A DNA stretch of 64,000 nucleotides from Pseudomonadota bacterium (GCA_021792365.1 JAJYUT010000001.1:806001-870000), one strand, 5' to 3'. Shown: positions 17,534-27,300, counted from the stretch's first letter. The notes: a model not told the origin generated them from the sequence alone. Numbers and translations are program-made.

Positions 17534-19452
17534 AACGCCGGGACTTTCTGTTGACCAGCCTGGGCGCCGGCCTGGTGATGGGGGCGCCGTCCGCCTTTGC
17601 CGAGTTCATCGGTGCGCCCATCTTCAAGGACGCGGAGGCGAAGGGCGAATTGCCGCCGGTGGCCGCGCGCCTGCCGAAGACCCCCGCCATCGCCAAGATG
17701 CCGGAGATCGGCGTGCAAGGCGGCGAGATCCGCATGCTGATGGCCAATGCCAAGGACACCCGCATCCTCGTCGCCTATTCCTATGCGCGCCTCATCTGCT
17801 ACGACCGGGACTACAAGCTGGTGCCGGACATCTGCGAGAGCTTCGCGGTGGAGGAGGGGCGCATCTTCACCTTCAAGCTGCGGGAAGGGCACAAATGGTC
17901 CGATGGCGCGCCCTTCACCTCCGAGGCGTTCCGCTATTTCTGGGAAGACGTGGCGAGCAACGAGGAGCTGATGCCGACCGGCGCCCCGGCGATCCTGCTG
18001 GTGGATGGCAAGCCGCCGAAAGTCGAATATCCCGATGAGCTGACGGTGCGCTATTCGTGGGAGAGGCCGAACGCCGAATTCCTGCCGCAGCTGGCCGGCG
18101 CCTCGCCGCTCTTCATCTACCGCCCCGGCCACTATCTCAAGACCTTCCACAAGAAATACCAGGACGCGGCGAAGCTCGAAGAAGCGGTGAAGGAGTCCGG
18201 TCAGCCGAGCTGGGCGGCGCTGCATAACCGCCGCGACAACCAGTATCGCAACGACAATCCGAAGCTGCCGACGCTCGATCCCTGGGTGCTGCAGAACAAG
18301 CCGCCAGCGGAGCGCTTCGTGTTCAAGCGCAATCCGTACTATTACCGGGTCGATGAGAACGGCCAGCAACTGCCCTATGCCGACCAGGTGGTGTTCGACA
18401 TCGCGGATTCGAAGCTGATCCCGGCGAAGGCGGCGGCCGGCGATTCCGATCTGCAGGCGCGCAACATCCGGTTCGACAATTACACCTTCCTGAAAGACGC
18501 GGAGGCGCAGAAGCAGAAGTTCTGGGTTCGCTTGTGGGATGACGGGCGGGGCAGCAAGCTGACGCTATATCCCAACCTCACCACCAACGACGCGGTGTGG
18601 CGCGGCATCCTGCGCGACGTGCGGTGCCGGCGCGCTTTGTCGATGGCAATCGACCGCGAGGAGGTAAACCAGGCGATCTATTACGGGCTCGGCGTTGCGG
18701 GCAACAACACGGTGCTGAACTTCAGCCCGCTCCACAAGCCGGAATACACCACCACCTGGGCCACCACCGATATCGACCAGGCCAACAGGCTGCTGGACGA
18801 CATGGGTCTCACCAAGCGCTCCAGCGAGAATTTCCGCCTGCTGCCCGACGGCCGGCCGATGGTCGTGATCATCGACACCGCGGGCGAGAGCACCGAGGAA
18901 ACCGACGTGCTGCAGCTGATCCGCGATTCGTGGCGCAAGATCGGCGTCGACCTCTTCACCAAGCCGTCGGAGCTCGAGGTCTTCCGCAACCGCATCTTCG
19001 CCGGCGATTCGATCATGTCGGTTTGGACGGGCGTGGACAACGGCTTCCCCAACGCGGACATGAGCCCGTGGGAGTTCACCCCGACCAGCCAGCAGCAACT
19101 GCAATGGGCGAAATGGGGTCAATTTTACGAGACCAAGGGCGAAGCCGGCGAGAAGGTCGACATGCCGGAAGCACAGAAGCTGGCGGATCTGATGGAGGCT
19201 TGGCGCGACGCCATCGATAGCGACAAGCGCGCCGCGATCTGGGAGCAGATCCTCGCGATCTGGACCGACCAAGTCTACACCTTCGGCACGGTTTCCCACG
19301 TGCCCCAGCCGGTGGTGGCGAGCCGCCACCTGCACAACGTGCCGGAGAAGGCGATCTGGTCGTGGGATCCCGGCGCGCAGTTCGGCGTCTACAAGCCGGA
19401 TACCTTCTGGTTCGACGAGAAGCGGCCGCTAAGCACCGTCGCAGAGCAGTAA
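17530..19452 (+). CDS. Periplasmic substrate-binding protein of peptide-type ABC importer (SBP_bac_5)
   Basis: 640 residues. The N-terminus [19 protein letters not shown] is a twin-arginine (Tat) signal, unusual for many but not all such proteins. The mature part has the family pattern: DICESFAVEEGRIFTFKLRE, KWSDGAPFTSEAF and a cluster-5 C-terminal lobe. It captures a peptide or other small ligand in the periplasm and delivers it to the two permeases downstream. Length is above the family average of 500-550. The actual ligand is not predictable. Confidence 0.92.
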   Translation: MKRRDFLLTSLGAGLVMGAPSAFAEFIGAPIFKDAEAKGELPPVAARLPKTPAIAKMPEIGVQGGEIRMLMANAKDTRILVAYSYARLICYDRDYKLVPDICESFAVEEGRIFTFKLREGHKWSDGAPFTSEAFRYFWEDVASNEELMPTGAPAILLVDGKPPKVEYPDELTVRYSWERPNAEFLPQLAGASPLFIYRPGHYLKTFHKKYQDAAKLEEAVKESGQPSWAALHNRRDNQYRNDNPKLPTLDPWVLQNKPPAERFVFKRNPYYYRVDENGQQLPYADQVVFDIADSKLIPAKAAAGDSDLQARNIRFDNYTFLKDAEAQKQKFWVRLWDDGRGSKLTLYPNLTTNDAVWRGILRDVRCRRALSMAIDREEVNQAIYYGLGVAGNNTVLNFSPLHKPEYTTTWATTDIDQANRLLDDMGLTKRSSENFRLLPDGRPMVVIIDTAGESTEETDVLQLIRDSWRKIGVDLFTKPSELEVFRNRIFAGDSIMSVWTGVDNGFPNADMSPWEFTPTSQQQLQWAKWGQFYETKGEAGEKVDMPEAQKLADLMEAWRDAIDSDKRAAIWEQILAIWTDQVYTFGTVSHVPQPVVASRHLHNVPEKAIWSWDPGAQFGVYKPDTFWFDEKRPLSTVAEQ

Positions 19453-19461
19453 CCAGACTCG

Positions 19462-20460
19462 ATGTTCCGTTATTTTGTCCAACGCCTGCTGGTGATGATC
19501 CCGACGCTGATCGTCATCAGCATGGCGATCTTCGCGATCATCCAGGCGCCGCCGGGCGACTGGATCGAGACCTATATCGCGGAGCTGCAGTCCCAGGGCG
19601 AGGCGGTGGACCCGGCCAAGATCGAGTTCCTGCGCCGGACCTACGGCCTCGATCAGCCGTTCTACATGCAATATCTCAAATGGGCCGGCGGCTTGTTGCA
19701 GGGCGATCTTGGCTACAGCTTCGCCCATTCGCTGCCGGTCAACGAGGTGGTGGGCGACCGGCTGTCACTGACCGTGGTGGTATCGCTCGCCTCAGTCCTG
19801 TTCGTGTGGATCGTGTCGTTCCCGATCGCGGTCTATTCGGCGGTGCGCCAATATTCGATCGGCGACTACTTCTTCACCTTCCTCGGCTATATCGGGCTGG
19901 CGACACCGAGCTTCCTCATCGCGCTCATCCTGCTCTATCTCGCCAACGTCTATTTCGGCATCTCGATCGGCGGCCTGATGGACCCCCAATACATGAACGC
20001 GCCTTGGAGCTGGGCCAAGTTCCAGTCAATCCTGTCGCATCTGTGGATCCCGGTCCTCGTCATCGGCCTGCCGGGAACCGCGGGCATGATCAGGCGCCTG
20101 CGCGCCAACCTGCTCGACGAGCTCAACAAGCAATATGTCGTGACCGGCCGCGCCAAGGGCCTGCCGCCGGGGCGGCTGCTGGTGAAATACCCGCTGCGCA
20201 TATCGCTCAATCCCTTCATCGCCGATATCGGCAGCCTGCTGCCGGAGCTGATCTCCGGATCGGTGATCGTGTCGGTGGTGATGTCGCTGCCCCTGACCGG
20301 GCCGATGCTGCTCGATGCGCTCAGGAGCCAGGACATGTATCTCGCCGGCTCGTTCCTGATGTTCATGGCCTTCCTGACGGTGATCGGCGTCTTCATCTCC
20401 GACATCCTGCTGGCGGTGCTCGATCCGCGCATCCGCCTCGGCGCCGGGGCCAGCAAATGA
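19462..20460 (+). CDS. ABC transporter permease, DppB type
   Basis: 332 residues with six predicted helices. The first is near the N-terminus (MFRYFVQRLLVMIPTLIVIS), typical of DppB/OppB. The EAA-like cytoplasmic loop reads YVVTGRAKGLPPGRLLVKYP. It starts nine bases after the binding protein and overlaps the second permease (ATGA). Confidence 0.93.
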   Translation: MFRYFVQRLLVMIPTLIVISMAIFAIIQAPPGDWIETYIAELQSQGEAVDPAKIEFLRRTYGLDQPFYMQYLKWAGGLLQGDLGYSFAHSLPVNEVVGDRLSLTVVVSLASVLFVWIVSFPIAVYSAVRQYSIGDYFFTFLGYIGLATPSFLIALILLYLANVYFGISIGGLMDPQYMNAPWSWAKFQSILSHLWIPVLVIGLPGTAGMIRRLRANLLDELNKQYVVTGRAKGLPPGRLLVKYPLRISLNPFIADIGSLLPELISGSVIVSVVMSLPLTGPMLLDALRSQDMYLAGSFLMFMAFLTVIGVFISDILLAVLDPRIRLGAGASK

Positions 20461-21647
20461 ACGAGCGCACCACGCCTCACGGCGCCCAGGCGTCCCTGCC
20501 GCCGCTGCCGCACTACGTCTCGCCGGCGCCGTTCGACCCCTATTCGATCGAGCGTACGACGCCGGAGCAGGAGAAGATCTACCTTGCCTCGCAATGGAAG
20601 CTGATGGCGCTGAAGTTCAAGCGCCACCGCATTGCGGTCCTGTCCGCGATCGTGCTCGGCATCATGTACGCGGCGGTTCTGGTGGTGGAGTTCCTGGCGC
20701 CCTATCACCAGGATACGCGCAACGTGCAGCATATCTATGTGCCGCCGCAGCCGGTCCACCTGTTCCACAAGGGCGAGCTCATCGGGCCGTTCGTCTATGC
20801 GCTCGACTACAAGCTCGACATGACGAACCTCAAGCGCACCTTCACCGAGAATCCGGAGAAGCCGCTGAAGCTCCGTTTCCTCTGCCGGGGCGACGAATAC
20901 AAGTGGTGGGGGCTCATCCCCGGCGACCTGCATCTCGTCTGCCCGCCGGAGGGCGGGCCGATGTTCCTGCTCGGCTCCGACCGGCTCGGGCGCGACATGC
21001 TCTCGCGCATCCTCTACGGCATGCGCATCTCGCTCACCATCGGCATCGTCGGCGTTGCGGTCTCGATCGTGCTCGGCATTTCGTTGGGCGGCCTTGCCGG
21101 CTATTACGGCGGCTGGGTCGACGACATCGTGCAGCGGGTGATTGAGGTGGTCCGCTCCATTCCGCATCTGCCCTTGTGGCTGGCGCTGGCAGCGATCCTG
21201 CCCGTCACCTGGTCGCCGCTGCTGATCTATTTCGGCATCACCATCATCCTCGGCCTCATCGACTGGACGGGCCTTGCGCGGGCAGTGCGCTCGCGCCTCT
21301 TGAGCTTGCGCGAGGAGGATTTCTGCGTGGCCGCGCAGTTGATGGGAGCAAGCCCAAACCGAATCATTTTCCGCCACCTGATGCCGAGCTTCATGAGCCA
21401 CCTGATCGCCTCGGCCACGCTCGCCATCCCCAACATGATCCTGGGCGAGACGGCGCTCTCCTTCCTCGGCCTCGGGATCCGCCCGCCCATCACCTCCTGG
21501 GGCGTGCTCTTGAACGAAGCGCAGAACATCAACGTGGTGGTGCTCTACCCCTGGCTGATGCTGCCGATCGTGCCGGTCATCATCGTGGTGCTGGCCTTCA
21601 ACTTCATGGGCGACGGGCTGCGCGACGCGGCGGATCCGTACCGGTAG
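20457..21647 (+). CDS. ABC transporter permease, DppC type, with enlarged periplasmic loop
   Basis: 396 residues from ATG 20457. After a cytoplasmic lead of about 55 residues and TM1 (IAVLSAIVLGIMYAAVLVV), there is a loop of roughly 95 residues before the core domain (GSDRLGRDMLSRILYGMR). In most DppC proteins this loop is 20-40 residues. The EAA motif is clear: CVAAQLMGASPNRIIFRHLM. The loop contains two Cys and Trp-rich segments (LCRGDEYKWWGLIPGDLHLV) and could contact the binding protein. Confidence 0.92.
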   Translation: MNERTTPHGAQASLPPLPHYVSPAPFDPYSIERTTPEQEKIYLASQWKLMALKFKRHRIAVLSAIVLGIMYAAVLVVEFLAPYHQDTRNVQHIYVPPQPVHLFHKGELIGPFVYALDYKLDMTNLKRTFTENPEKPLKLRFLCRGDEYKWWGLIPGDLHLVCPPEGGPMFLLGSDRLGRDMLSRILYGMRISLTIGIVGVAVSIVLGISLGGLAGYYGGWVDDIVQRVIEVVRSIPHLPLWLALAAILPVTWSPLLIYFGITIILGLIDWTGLARAVRSRLLSLREEDFCVAAQLMGASPNRIIFRHLMPSFMSHLIASATLAIPNMILGETALSFLGLGIRPPITSWGVLLNEAQNINVVVLYPWLMLPIVPVIIVVLAFNFMGDGLRDAADPYR

Positions 21648-21745
21648 GCGCAATCAGACTTCGGAATGGCTCCGTTTTGCTGAGGCGGCACCGACGGCTG
21701 GAGATTGGTCTCAGCGTGACGCGCCTGCAATGGGCCCAAGATGCA

Positions 21746-21785
21746 ATCGCCGGGCACTAGGCCCGGCGATCACAGCAATACTGTG
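21746..21785. terminator. Hairpins between convergent genes
   Basis: atcgccgggc (21746-21755) and gcccggcgat (21761-21770) form a perfect 10-bp stem with a 5-base loop. It is followed by cacag/ctgtg (21771-21785), a second small hairpin. They lie between the permease and the convergent protease gene. No long T-run is present. Confidence 0.65.
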
Positions 21786-21806
21786 CTGATGGACGGTGTC
21801 GGAGGC

Positions 21807-24041
21807 CTAGGTGCCCTGGCCATTCGCCGTACGGCGCCAAGTGTCGATCAGGGAATATTCCAGCCAGGTGCGATCGAGATACGGGGACGTCTCGAAGTAG
21901 CGGCGCGCGTCCTTCGTGTTGCCCTGGGCGTAGGCGAGCATCGCGACATAGGCGTGGGTCCAGCCGGCGCGCATCCAGCGCGTGTCCTCCGACCCGGCCT
22001 CCGCCGCCTTCAGCACGTCGTCCGCCGGAATCTCGCCCTGGAAATACTTCACCAGCTGGACCACCCAGTGCTTGGGGTCGTCATGGGGCTGGAGGACGTC
22101 CTTGAGCTGGCTCTTCGCCTCCGCGGCCTTGCCTGTCTTGGTCAGCGCGACCGAGAGCAGCAGCGCGGCGGCGATGTCGTGCTTGTCGTATTTGCGCGCG
22201 ATCTTCAGCGCCGCGATGGCGTCGGCGTCGCGGCCCTGCGCCAGCAGCATCGCGCCGAGCGCGACCGCCGGCGTGGCATCGTCGTCGGTCTGGGTGAGCG
22301 CCGTGCGCAGGTCCTTCTCCGCTAGCTCGAGGTGATGGCCTTCGTTGGCCGCGAACACCGCGCGCATCATCGGCGCCCAGGTGTCCTTCGGATACTCCTT
22401 GACGATGCGGCGCAGGTCCTCGCGCGCCGGCTCCGACTGGCCGGTGCGGAAGCGCACCATGGCGCGGCCGGCCAGCGCATGGGGGTATTCCTTCACGTAA
22501 TGCAGCATCTCGTCATAGGCGGCGAGGGCGGCGCGATGCTCGCCCGCGCAGGCCATGGCGTCGGCCCAATACATGCGGATGAACGGGCTGATGCCGAGGC
22601 GATCCCAGGACTTGCGATAAAGGTTCGCCGCGTTCTTGCACTGCCGGCCCACGAACAGCAGGTCGCCTTGGATGATCTGCAGCTCGTTGAACTCGGGGAA
22701 GCTCTTGCGGAACGCGACCATGTCGTCGACCGCCTGCCGCCACGCCAGGCTGTAGCCGAGCTGATCGTTGTAGACGATGTCGACGCGCACGCTGCGCAGC
22801 TCGCGCGATTCGGGGAACTGCTCGAGCAGCTTGTCCAGCTCCGTCAGCGCCGCTTCGGCCCCGCGGGCCTGGTAGAGGGCGATCAGCCAGCGCACCGCGA
22901 GGTGGACGTCCTCCGGCCGCTGCTCGCGCTGGGCCTCGAGCACCTTCACGAAGCCTTCGTCCTTCTTCGCATAAGGCTTGTTGCTGCCGGCGCCGATGAT
23001 GCGCGCGCCCTTGTCGTCCTTCAGGAAGGGCTTGATGCGGTCGATGAGGCCGGAAACCGGGTTGCCGAGCTGGGTGTGCTGCACGCGCCAGGGCCAGCCG
23101 GCGGGGCGATGGCCTTCGAGCAGCTCGTTGCGGATCGAGCCGCCGACCGGGCCGCGCACCAGGATGGCAACCGCGTTCCAGCCGCCGCTGCCGTCAGGCG
23201 TGAAGATCGGCGAGCCGGACGAGCCGGGCCGCGCAAAGCAGGTGCTGTTCCACAGCGGCAGCTCCACCTGCCCGTAAAGCTCGCACTGGTCGTCATCGAC
23301 CAGATGCGAGATGCCGGAGACCGGCGGACCGCTCACGTTGCGGGCAGGCAGCGGCTCGGCGCGCTTGGCCATTTCCTCGGTGGTGATGCCCTGGAGCGCG
23401 AAAGGGATGTAGCCCTTCGGGCCTTGGCCGAGGCACTTCTCGAGCTTCAGCAGCGCCCAGTCCTCGTAGTAGTTCTCCCACTCCGCCTTGCGGCGGCCGG
23501 CCGGGTCGTCCAGCTTCGGGAACTGGTACTGGCCCCAGGCCACCGGGATCGCCTTGGTCGAATCCAGGATCTCCGACAGGCGGGACATGTCGTTGGCCTT
23601 CTGGACCTTGCTCTGGTCGCGCACCGGTCCGATGACGAACTCGATCTTGCTTTTCATCGGCAGGTCGTTGGTCTCGACATCCGGATCGCTCGGGTCGATC
23701 ACATGGCGCGCGGTGAGGATGTGGCATTCGCCGATCAGGAAGGCGGTGCCCCAGCCTTCGTAGTTCGGCTCGCCGGGCTCGGCCTTCTTGCGCCGCGGAT
23801 GCTTCACCACCAGGTTGCCGATGCCGAGGCGGTCGTCGCGCCGCACGAGCTTGATGTCGTGCAGCTTGAGGATGTCCTCGATCAGGGGGTTCTGCGGGAT
23901 GGATTCGGCGGAAGCCGGCCGCGCCATCATCTGCGTCACGAAGGCCAGCGCAAAGGCCAGGAGGACGCCGATCGCCACTCGCACTGCGTACCGCACCGTT
24001 TCGCCATTGGAAATGTCAGCCGTGCGCATCGTCGAAGCCAT
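21807..24041 (-). CDS. Secreted trypsin-like serine protease with TPR domain
   Basis: 744 residues. A signal or anchor helix lies at about 19-38, with an ASA-E cleavage-like site. A chymotrypsin-fold protease follows: LTARHVID (His113), YYEDWALLKLEKC (Asp194) and RPGSSGSPIF (Ser275) give a complete triad. From about residue 350 there are tetratricopeptide-like helices (RFRTGQSEPAREDLRRIVKE, LKIARKYDKHDIAAALLLSV). The combination suggests a periplasmic protease with a protein-binding platform; no PDZ domain is seen, so it is not DegP. Six cysteines in the protease part could form disulfides. Confidence 0.82.
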   Translation of the reverse strand: MASTMRTADISNGETVRYAVRVAIGVLLAFALAFVTQMMARPASAESIPQNPLIEDILKLHDIKLVRRDDRLGIGNLVVKHPRRKKAEPGEPNYEGWGTAFLIGECHILTARHVIDPSDPDVETNDLPMKSKIEFVIGPVRDQSKVQKANDMSRLSEILDSTKAIPVAWGQYQFPKLDDPAGRRKAEWENYYEDWALLKLEKCLGQGPKGYIPFALQGITTEEMAKRAEPLPARNVSGPPVSGISHLVDDDQCELYGQVELPLWNSTCFARPGSSGSPIFTPDGSGGWNAVAILVRGPVGGSIRNELLEGHRPAGWPWRVQHTQLGNPVSGLIDRIKPFLKDDKGARIIGAGSNKPYAKKDEGFVKVLEAQREQRPEDVHLAVRWLIALYQARGAEAALTELDKLLEQFPESRELRSVRVDIVYNDQLGYSLAWRQAVDDMVAFRKSFPEFNELQIIQGDLLFVGRQCKNAANLYRKSWDRLGISPFIRMYWADAMACAGEHRAALAAYDEMLHYVKEYPHALAGRAMVRFRTGQSEPAREDLRRIVKEYPKDTWAPMMRAVFAANEGHHLELAEKDLRTALTQTDDDATPAVALGAMLLAQGRDADAIAALKIARKYDKHDIAAALLLSVALTKTGKAAEAKSQLKDVLQPHDDPKHWVVQLVKYFQGEIPADDVLKAAEAGSEDTRWMRAGWTHAYVAMLAYAQGNTKDARRYFETSPYLDRTWLEYSLIDTWRRTANGQGT

Positions 24042-24290
24042 GGTCCGCCTCAGAAGATTAACCTAAAGACCCGATTAAGTAGGGTAGGCGGAGAAATCCT
24101 AACAACCGGCTAATACAGGCGCGCGTGCAGCTCTTGCGGATGAGTGGCATCCTCTCGATTTAAGCAAAAATTGTGTGCGGGCGCCGGCCATCGGGCATCG
24201 ACAATCCAGACGGCACATGGATACTGGCCCTGCGACGGATGATTGATAATCTGGCCGCCGCTTCAATTCGGGGAATAATCTGAGGGCGAT

Positions 24291-24683
24291 ATGAAAGGTT
24301 TAGCATGGCGCGCCGCCGGGCTGGCGGCTTGGACGTTGCTTGTTGCCGGCTGCGCTCAGCAGGCGACGGAGGGAGCGGCACTTCCGGCCGGCAAGAAGCT
24401 ACAGATAAACCAGGCGGTCTGGAGCCAATACGAAGAATATGTGCGGGAGGGCCGCGAACTGGGACCCGACCGGCAGGGCGCCTTCGGCGTGCTGGTGGTT
24501 GGCGATCTCGGCCTCTATGGCCTATCCTCCTACAATTACTGCCCCCGCATGTATGACCGCTGCGGTCCCGGGCGCGAAACGCCGACCAGCCGAATTCTCA
24601 GCGCATGTCGGCGCGAGAATGTCGAATGCCTGATCTTCGCGCGCACCGAGAGCATCCTAGTGCCTTACGAGATCGTCGACTGA
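24291..24683 (+). CDS. Small lipoprotein of unknown function
   Basis: 130 residues. Lipobox LVAGC with Cys21 after a hydrophobic stretch marks it for lipid attachment; no Asp follows the Cys, so outer-membrane sorting is likely. The mature part contains GVLVVGDLGLYGLSSYNYCP and two further Cys (PRMYDRCGPG, MSACRRENVECL-like tail). No family is recognised. It lies between the minus-strand protease and a convergent GST gene, and is probably transcribed alone. Confidence 0.75.
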   Translation: MKGLAWRAAGLAAWTLLVAGCAQQATEGAALPAGKKLQINQAVWSQYEEYVREGRELGPDRQGAFGVLVVGDLGLYGLSSYNYCPRMYDRCGPGRETPTSRILSACRRENVECLIFARTESILVPYEIVD

Positions 24684-24689
24684 CGGCAA

Positions 24690-25307
24690 TCAATCTGTGA
24701 TCCGGATGTGCCCCGGCTGGCTCTCGACACGATGCAGCCAGGCGCGGATGCCGGGATAGCGCGCGAGGTCGAAGCCGCCCTCATGCGCGACATGGGTGTA
24801 GGCGTAGAGCGCCATGTCGGCGATCGAGTAGGTTTCCCCGGCGAACCAGGCATGGTCCTTCAGCCGCGTCTCCATCACGGACAGGGCGTGATAGCCGCGC
24901 TCGATGCGCATGGGCAGTTGCGGCTCGGTCGCGGGCGTCCTGCCGAGATGCGCCACCCAGTGGCGCACAACCGCGATATAGGGCTCATGGCTGTACTGCT
25001 CGAAGAACATCCATTGCAGTGCGCTCGCGCGGTCGCGCTTCGCTGCGGGCCAGTATGTCGTGCCCTCCGCGAAGTAGTAGAGGATGGCGTTGGATTCGGA
25101 GAGATGGGAGCCGTCCGCCAGGCGGATGGTCGGCACCTTGCCATTCGGGTTCCTGGCCAGGAATTCGGCCGTGCGGGTGGAGCCGTCATCGACGTCGAAC
25201 TCGATGCGCTGGAATTTGAGGCCGAGCTGGCTCAGCAGCAGGCGCACCTTGTAGGCGTTGCCGGAGATGGCGGAGTCGTAGAGCACGAGCTCGGGCTGGC
25301 TGGTCAT
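24690..25307 (-). CDS. Glutathione S-transferase family protein
   Basis: 205 residues. The N-terminal thioredoxin-like domain (LYDSAISGNAYKVRLLLSQL) has Ser where the catalytic residue lies, followed by GKVPTIRLADGSHLSESNAI, the gamma-glutamyl-binding Glu-Ser motif. The C-terminal domain is all-helical with SIADMALYAYTHVAHEGGFD. Cytosolic. Divergent from the LysR gene next door, with about 105 bases between, which fits control by that regulator. Confidence 0.9.
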   Translation of the reverse strand: MTSQPELVLYDSAISGNAYKVRLLLSQLGLKFQRIEFDVDDGSTRTAEFLARNPNGKVPTIRLADGSHLSESNAILYYFAEGTTYWPAAKRDRASALQWMFFEQYSHEPYIAVVRHWVAHLGRTPATEPQLPMRIERGYHALSVMETRLKDHAWFAGETYSIADMALYAYTHVAHEGGFDLARYPGIRAWLHRVESQPGHIRITD

Positions 25308-25412
25308 GGCACTCCCTCGGATGGGCTGAGGGTTAGTCCTACGGACCCTATCGTCGGCGCAACCCAGAAGTTATGATGCTGAGGCTTAGTTAAACTTGGC
25401 CTTGCCAGATCG

Positions 25413-26342
25413 ATGCGATCCCTGCCCCCGCTCACCGCCCTGCGCGCCTTCGAGGCCGCCGCCCGCCACGGCAATTTCGCGAAGGCCGCGGCGGAGCTTG
25501 GCGTCACCGCCGGCGCCGTCAGCCAGCACATCAAGGGGCTGGAGGAGCGGCTCGGCATCGCCTTGTTCCGGCGCTTGGCGCGCGGCGTAAGGCTGACCGA
25601 AGCGGGGCGCGCATACCTGCCCGGCATCGCGGAGGGGTTCGACCGCCTCGCGCGCGCCACCTTGCAGGTGCATGATTCCGGTCTGGCGGGGCGGCTCACG
25701 ATCACGGTGCTGCCGTCCTTCGCTGCGGGCTGGCTGGTGCGCCGGCTTCCCGGCTTCCGCACGCGCTATCCCGACATCGAACTCGTGATCCGGTCCGAGC
25801 GGCAGACGGTGGATCTGCATCGGGACGATGCGGATCTCGCGATCCGCTACGGCCTCGGCGACTTCCCGAATCTCGAAGCGACGCATCTGATGCGCGAAGA
25901 GATCTTTCCGGTTTGCGCGCCGGCCTTGCTCAACGCCGATCCGCCCCTGCGCACGCCCGCCGATCTTGCGCGCCACGAATTGCTGCATGATGCCGGCGCG
26001 CTGGGCAACGAGCCGTGGATCCGCTGGCAACCATGGTTGGACCAGTGGGGGTTGGACGCTTCCGGCCTGAGCGACGCCGGCAAGCGGCCGGCTTTGCATT
26101 TCACGGATTCGGTGCAGCTCTACCAGGCGGCGTTGCTGGGGCAGGGCGTCGCGCTCGGGCGCAGCGTGCTGATCGGCGATGAGCTCGCGGCGGGACGCCT
26201 GGTGCGGCCCTTCGCGGAGACGCGCCCATCCTCCTATGCCTACTACGCCGTGACGACCCGCGCAGCGCGCGTCAATCCGCGCGTCGCTGCGTTCATCGGT
26301 TGGGTGATTGCCCAGGTCGAGCCGCAGGAGATGGAAAGCTAA
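25413..26342 (+). CDS. LysR-family regulator (GcvA-like)
   Basis: 309 residues. The HTH at residues 4-65 reads LPPLTALRAFEAAARHGNFA and AAELGVTAGAVSQHIKGLEE, the GcvA subgroup opening. The C-terminal effector domain shows FRTRYPDIELVIRSERQTVD and PVCAPALLNADPP. Divergently placed from the GST gene, a likely target. The last four bases overlap the end of the convergent LysR gene. Confidence 0.9.
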   Translation: MRSLPPLTALRAFEAAARHGNFAKAAAELGVTAGAVSQHIKGLEERLGIALFRRLARGVRLTEAGRAYLPGIAEGFDRLARATLQVHDSGLAGRLTITVLPSFAAGWLVRRLPGFRTRYPDIELVIRSERQTVDLHRDDADLAIRYGLGDFPNLEATHLMREEIFPVCAPALLNADPPLRTPADLARHELLHDAGALGNEPWIRWQPWLDQWGLDASGLSDAGKRPALHFTDSVQLYQAALLGQGVALGRSVLIGDELAAGRLVRPFAETRPSSYAYYAVTTRAARVNPRVAAFIGWVIAQVEPQEMES

Positions 26343-27232
26343 AGCTCCGCGCACACGTCCTGGACGCACCCGCGCAGCCACCGATGCGCTGGATCGGCAT
26401 CCAGCCGCGGGTGCCAGAGCAGGGAAACCGTAACCTCGGGCGGGGGCACCGGAAGGGTAAAACTGTGCATTCCGGCGCGCAGGTTTCCAGTGTGTCGTTC
26501 GGGAACAGTCGCGATCAGATCGGAAGTCCGAGCTAGGGCTAGCGCTGCCGAAAAGCCGCCAACGATCGTGACAATCTCGCGTTCGAGTCCGAACGGATTC
26601 AAAGCTTCATCGATCGGTCCCTTGTCGAGACCCCGCCGCGAGACGCAGATATGACGGCCGGCCGCATAGCGGGTGGGCGTGATCTTGCCCCGGCTCAGCG
26701 CGTGCCCGATACGCACGACGCCAATGAAGCGATCCCGGAACAATGCCCGGGCGCGCACCTCCGGACCGGTTGTCGCTCCCACGACGCCGGTTTCCAGGTC
26801 GACGGTTCCGTCACGCAGGAATCCGCTGTTCTTGTCTGGCTTCTGAACGAAGCGAAGCCGCACGCCGGGAGCATCCTTGCCGACACGGGCAATGAGGTTC
26901 GGTCCGAAGGTTTCCACGAAGCCGTCGCCGGTCCGCAGCGTGAAGGTTCGGACAAGCTCTTTGAGGTTGAGCTTCTCGGCAGGCCGTAAGACCGCCTCGG
27001 CGTCCTGCACAAGCAGGCCAACCCGCTCGCGGAGTTCGAGCGCTCGCGGCGTGGGCACTAGACCGCGTCCGGCCCGGACCAACAGCGGGTCGCCCGTGGT
27101 CTTACGCAATCGTGCCAGCGCCCGGCTCATCGCCGAGGGGCTGAGCCGCAAACGCTGGGCTGCGCGCGCAACGCTGCCTTCTGCGAGCAGCACATCAAGA
27201 ACGGCCAGAAGATTGAAATCGGGTCTCGGCAT
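26339..27232 (-). CDS. LysR-family regulator next to a decayed MFS pump gene
   Basis: 297 residues. HTH FNLLAVLDVLLAEGSVARAA and RLSPSAMSRALARLRKTTGD is typical of the NodD/NahR-like LysR branch. The effector domain ends in TVSLLWHPRLDADPAHRWLR. It is divergent from the MFS remnant. An inverted repeat in the gap is a plausible shared operator. If the pump was its only target, the regulator may now be orphaned. Confidence 0.88.
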   Translation of the reverse strand: MPRPDFNLLAVLDVLLAEGSVARAAQRLRLSPSAMSRALARLRKTTGDPLLVRAGRGLVPTPRALELRERVGLLVQDAEAVLRPAEKLNLKELVRTFTLRTGDGFVETFGPNLIARVGKDAPGVRLRFVQKPDKNSGFLRDGTVDLETGVVGATTGPEVRARALFRDRFIGVVRIGHALSRGKITPTRYAAGRHICVSRRGLDKGPIDEALNPFGLEREIVTIVGGFSAALALARTSDLIATVPERHTGNLRAGMHSFTLPVPPPEVTVSLLWHPRLDADPAHRWLRGCVQDVCAEL

Positions 27233-27272
27233 GGATCGACCCTAGCACAGCTTAACGGTGACGTGGCGCCAA

Positions 27273-27300
27273 ACGCACGAATGCAGTGCAAATGGTGCGT
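27273..27300. promoter_or_regulatory. Inverted repeat in the LysR / MFS divergent gap
   Basis: acgcac (27273-27278) and gtgcgt (27295-27300) are perfect inverted arms flanking an inner tgcagtgca element. The position between divergent regulator and target matches a LysR-type operator. Confidence 0.45.

Noticed and set aside
22332-24113. Plus-strand open frame of about 590 codons opposite the serine protease
   Set aside because: Shadow frame; the opposite strand has a full catalytic triad and signal peptide.
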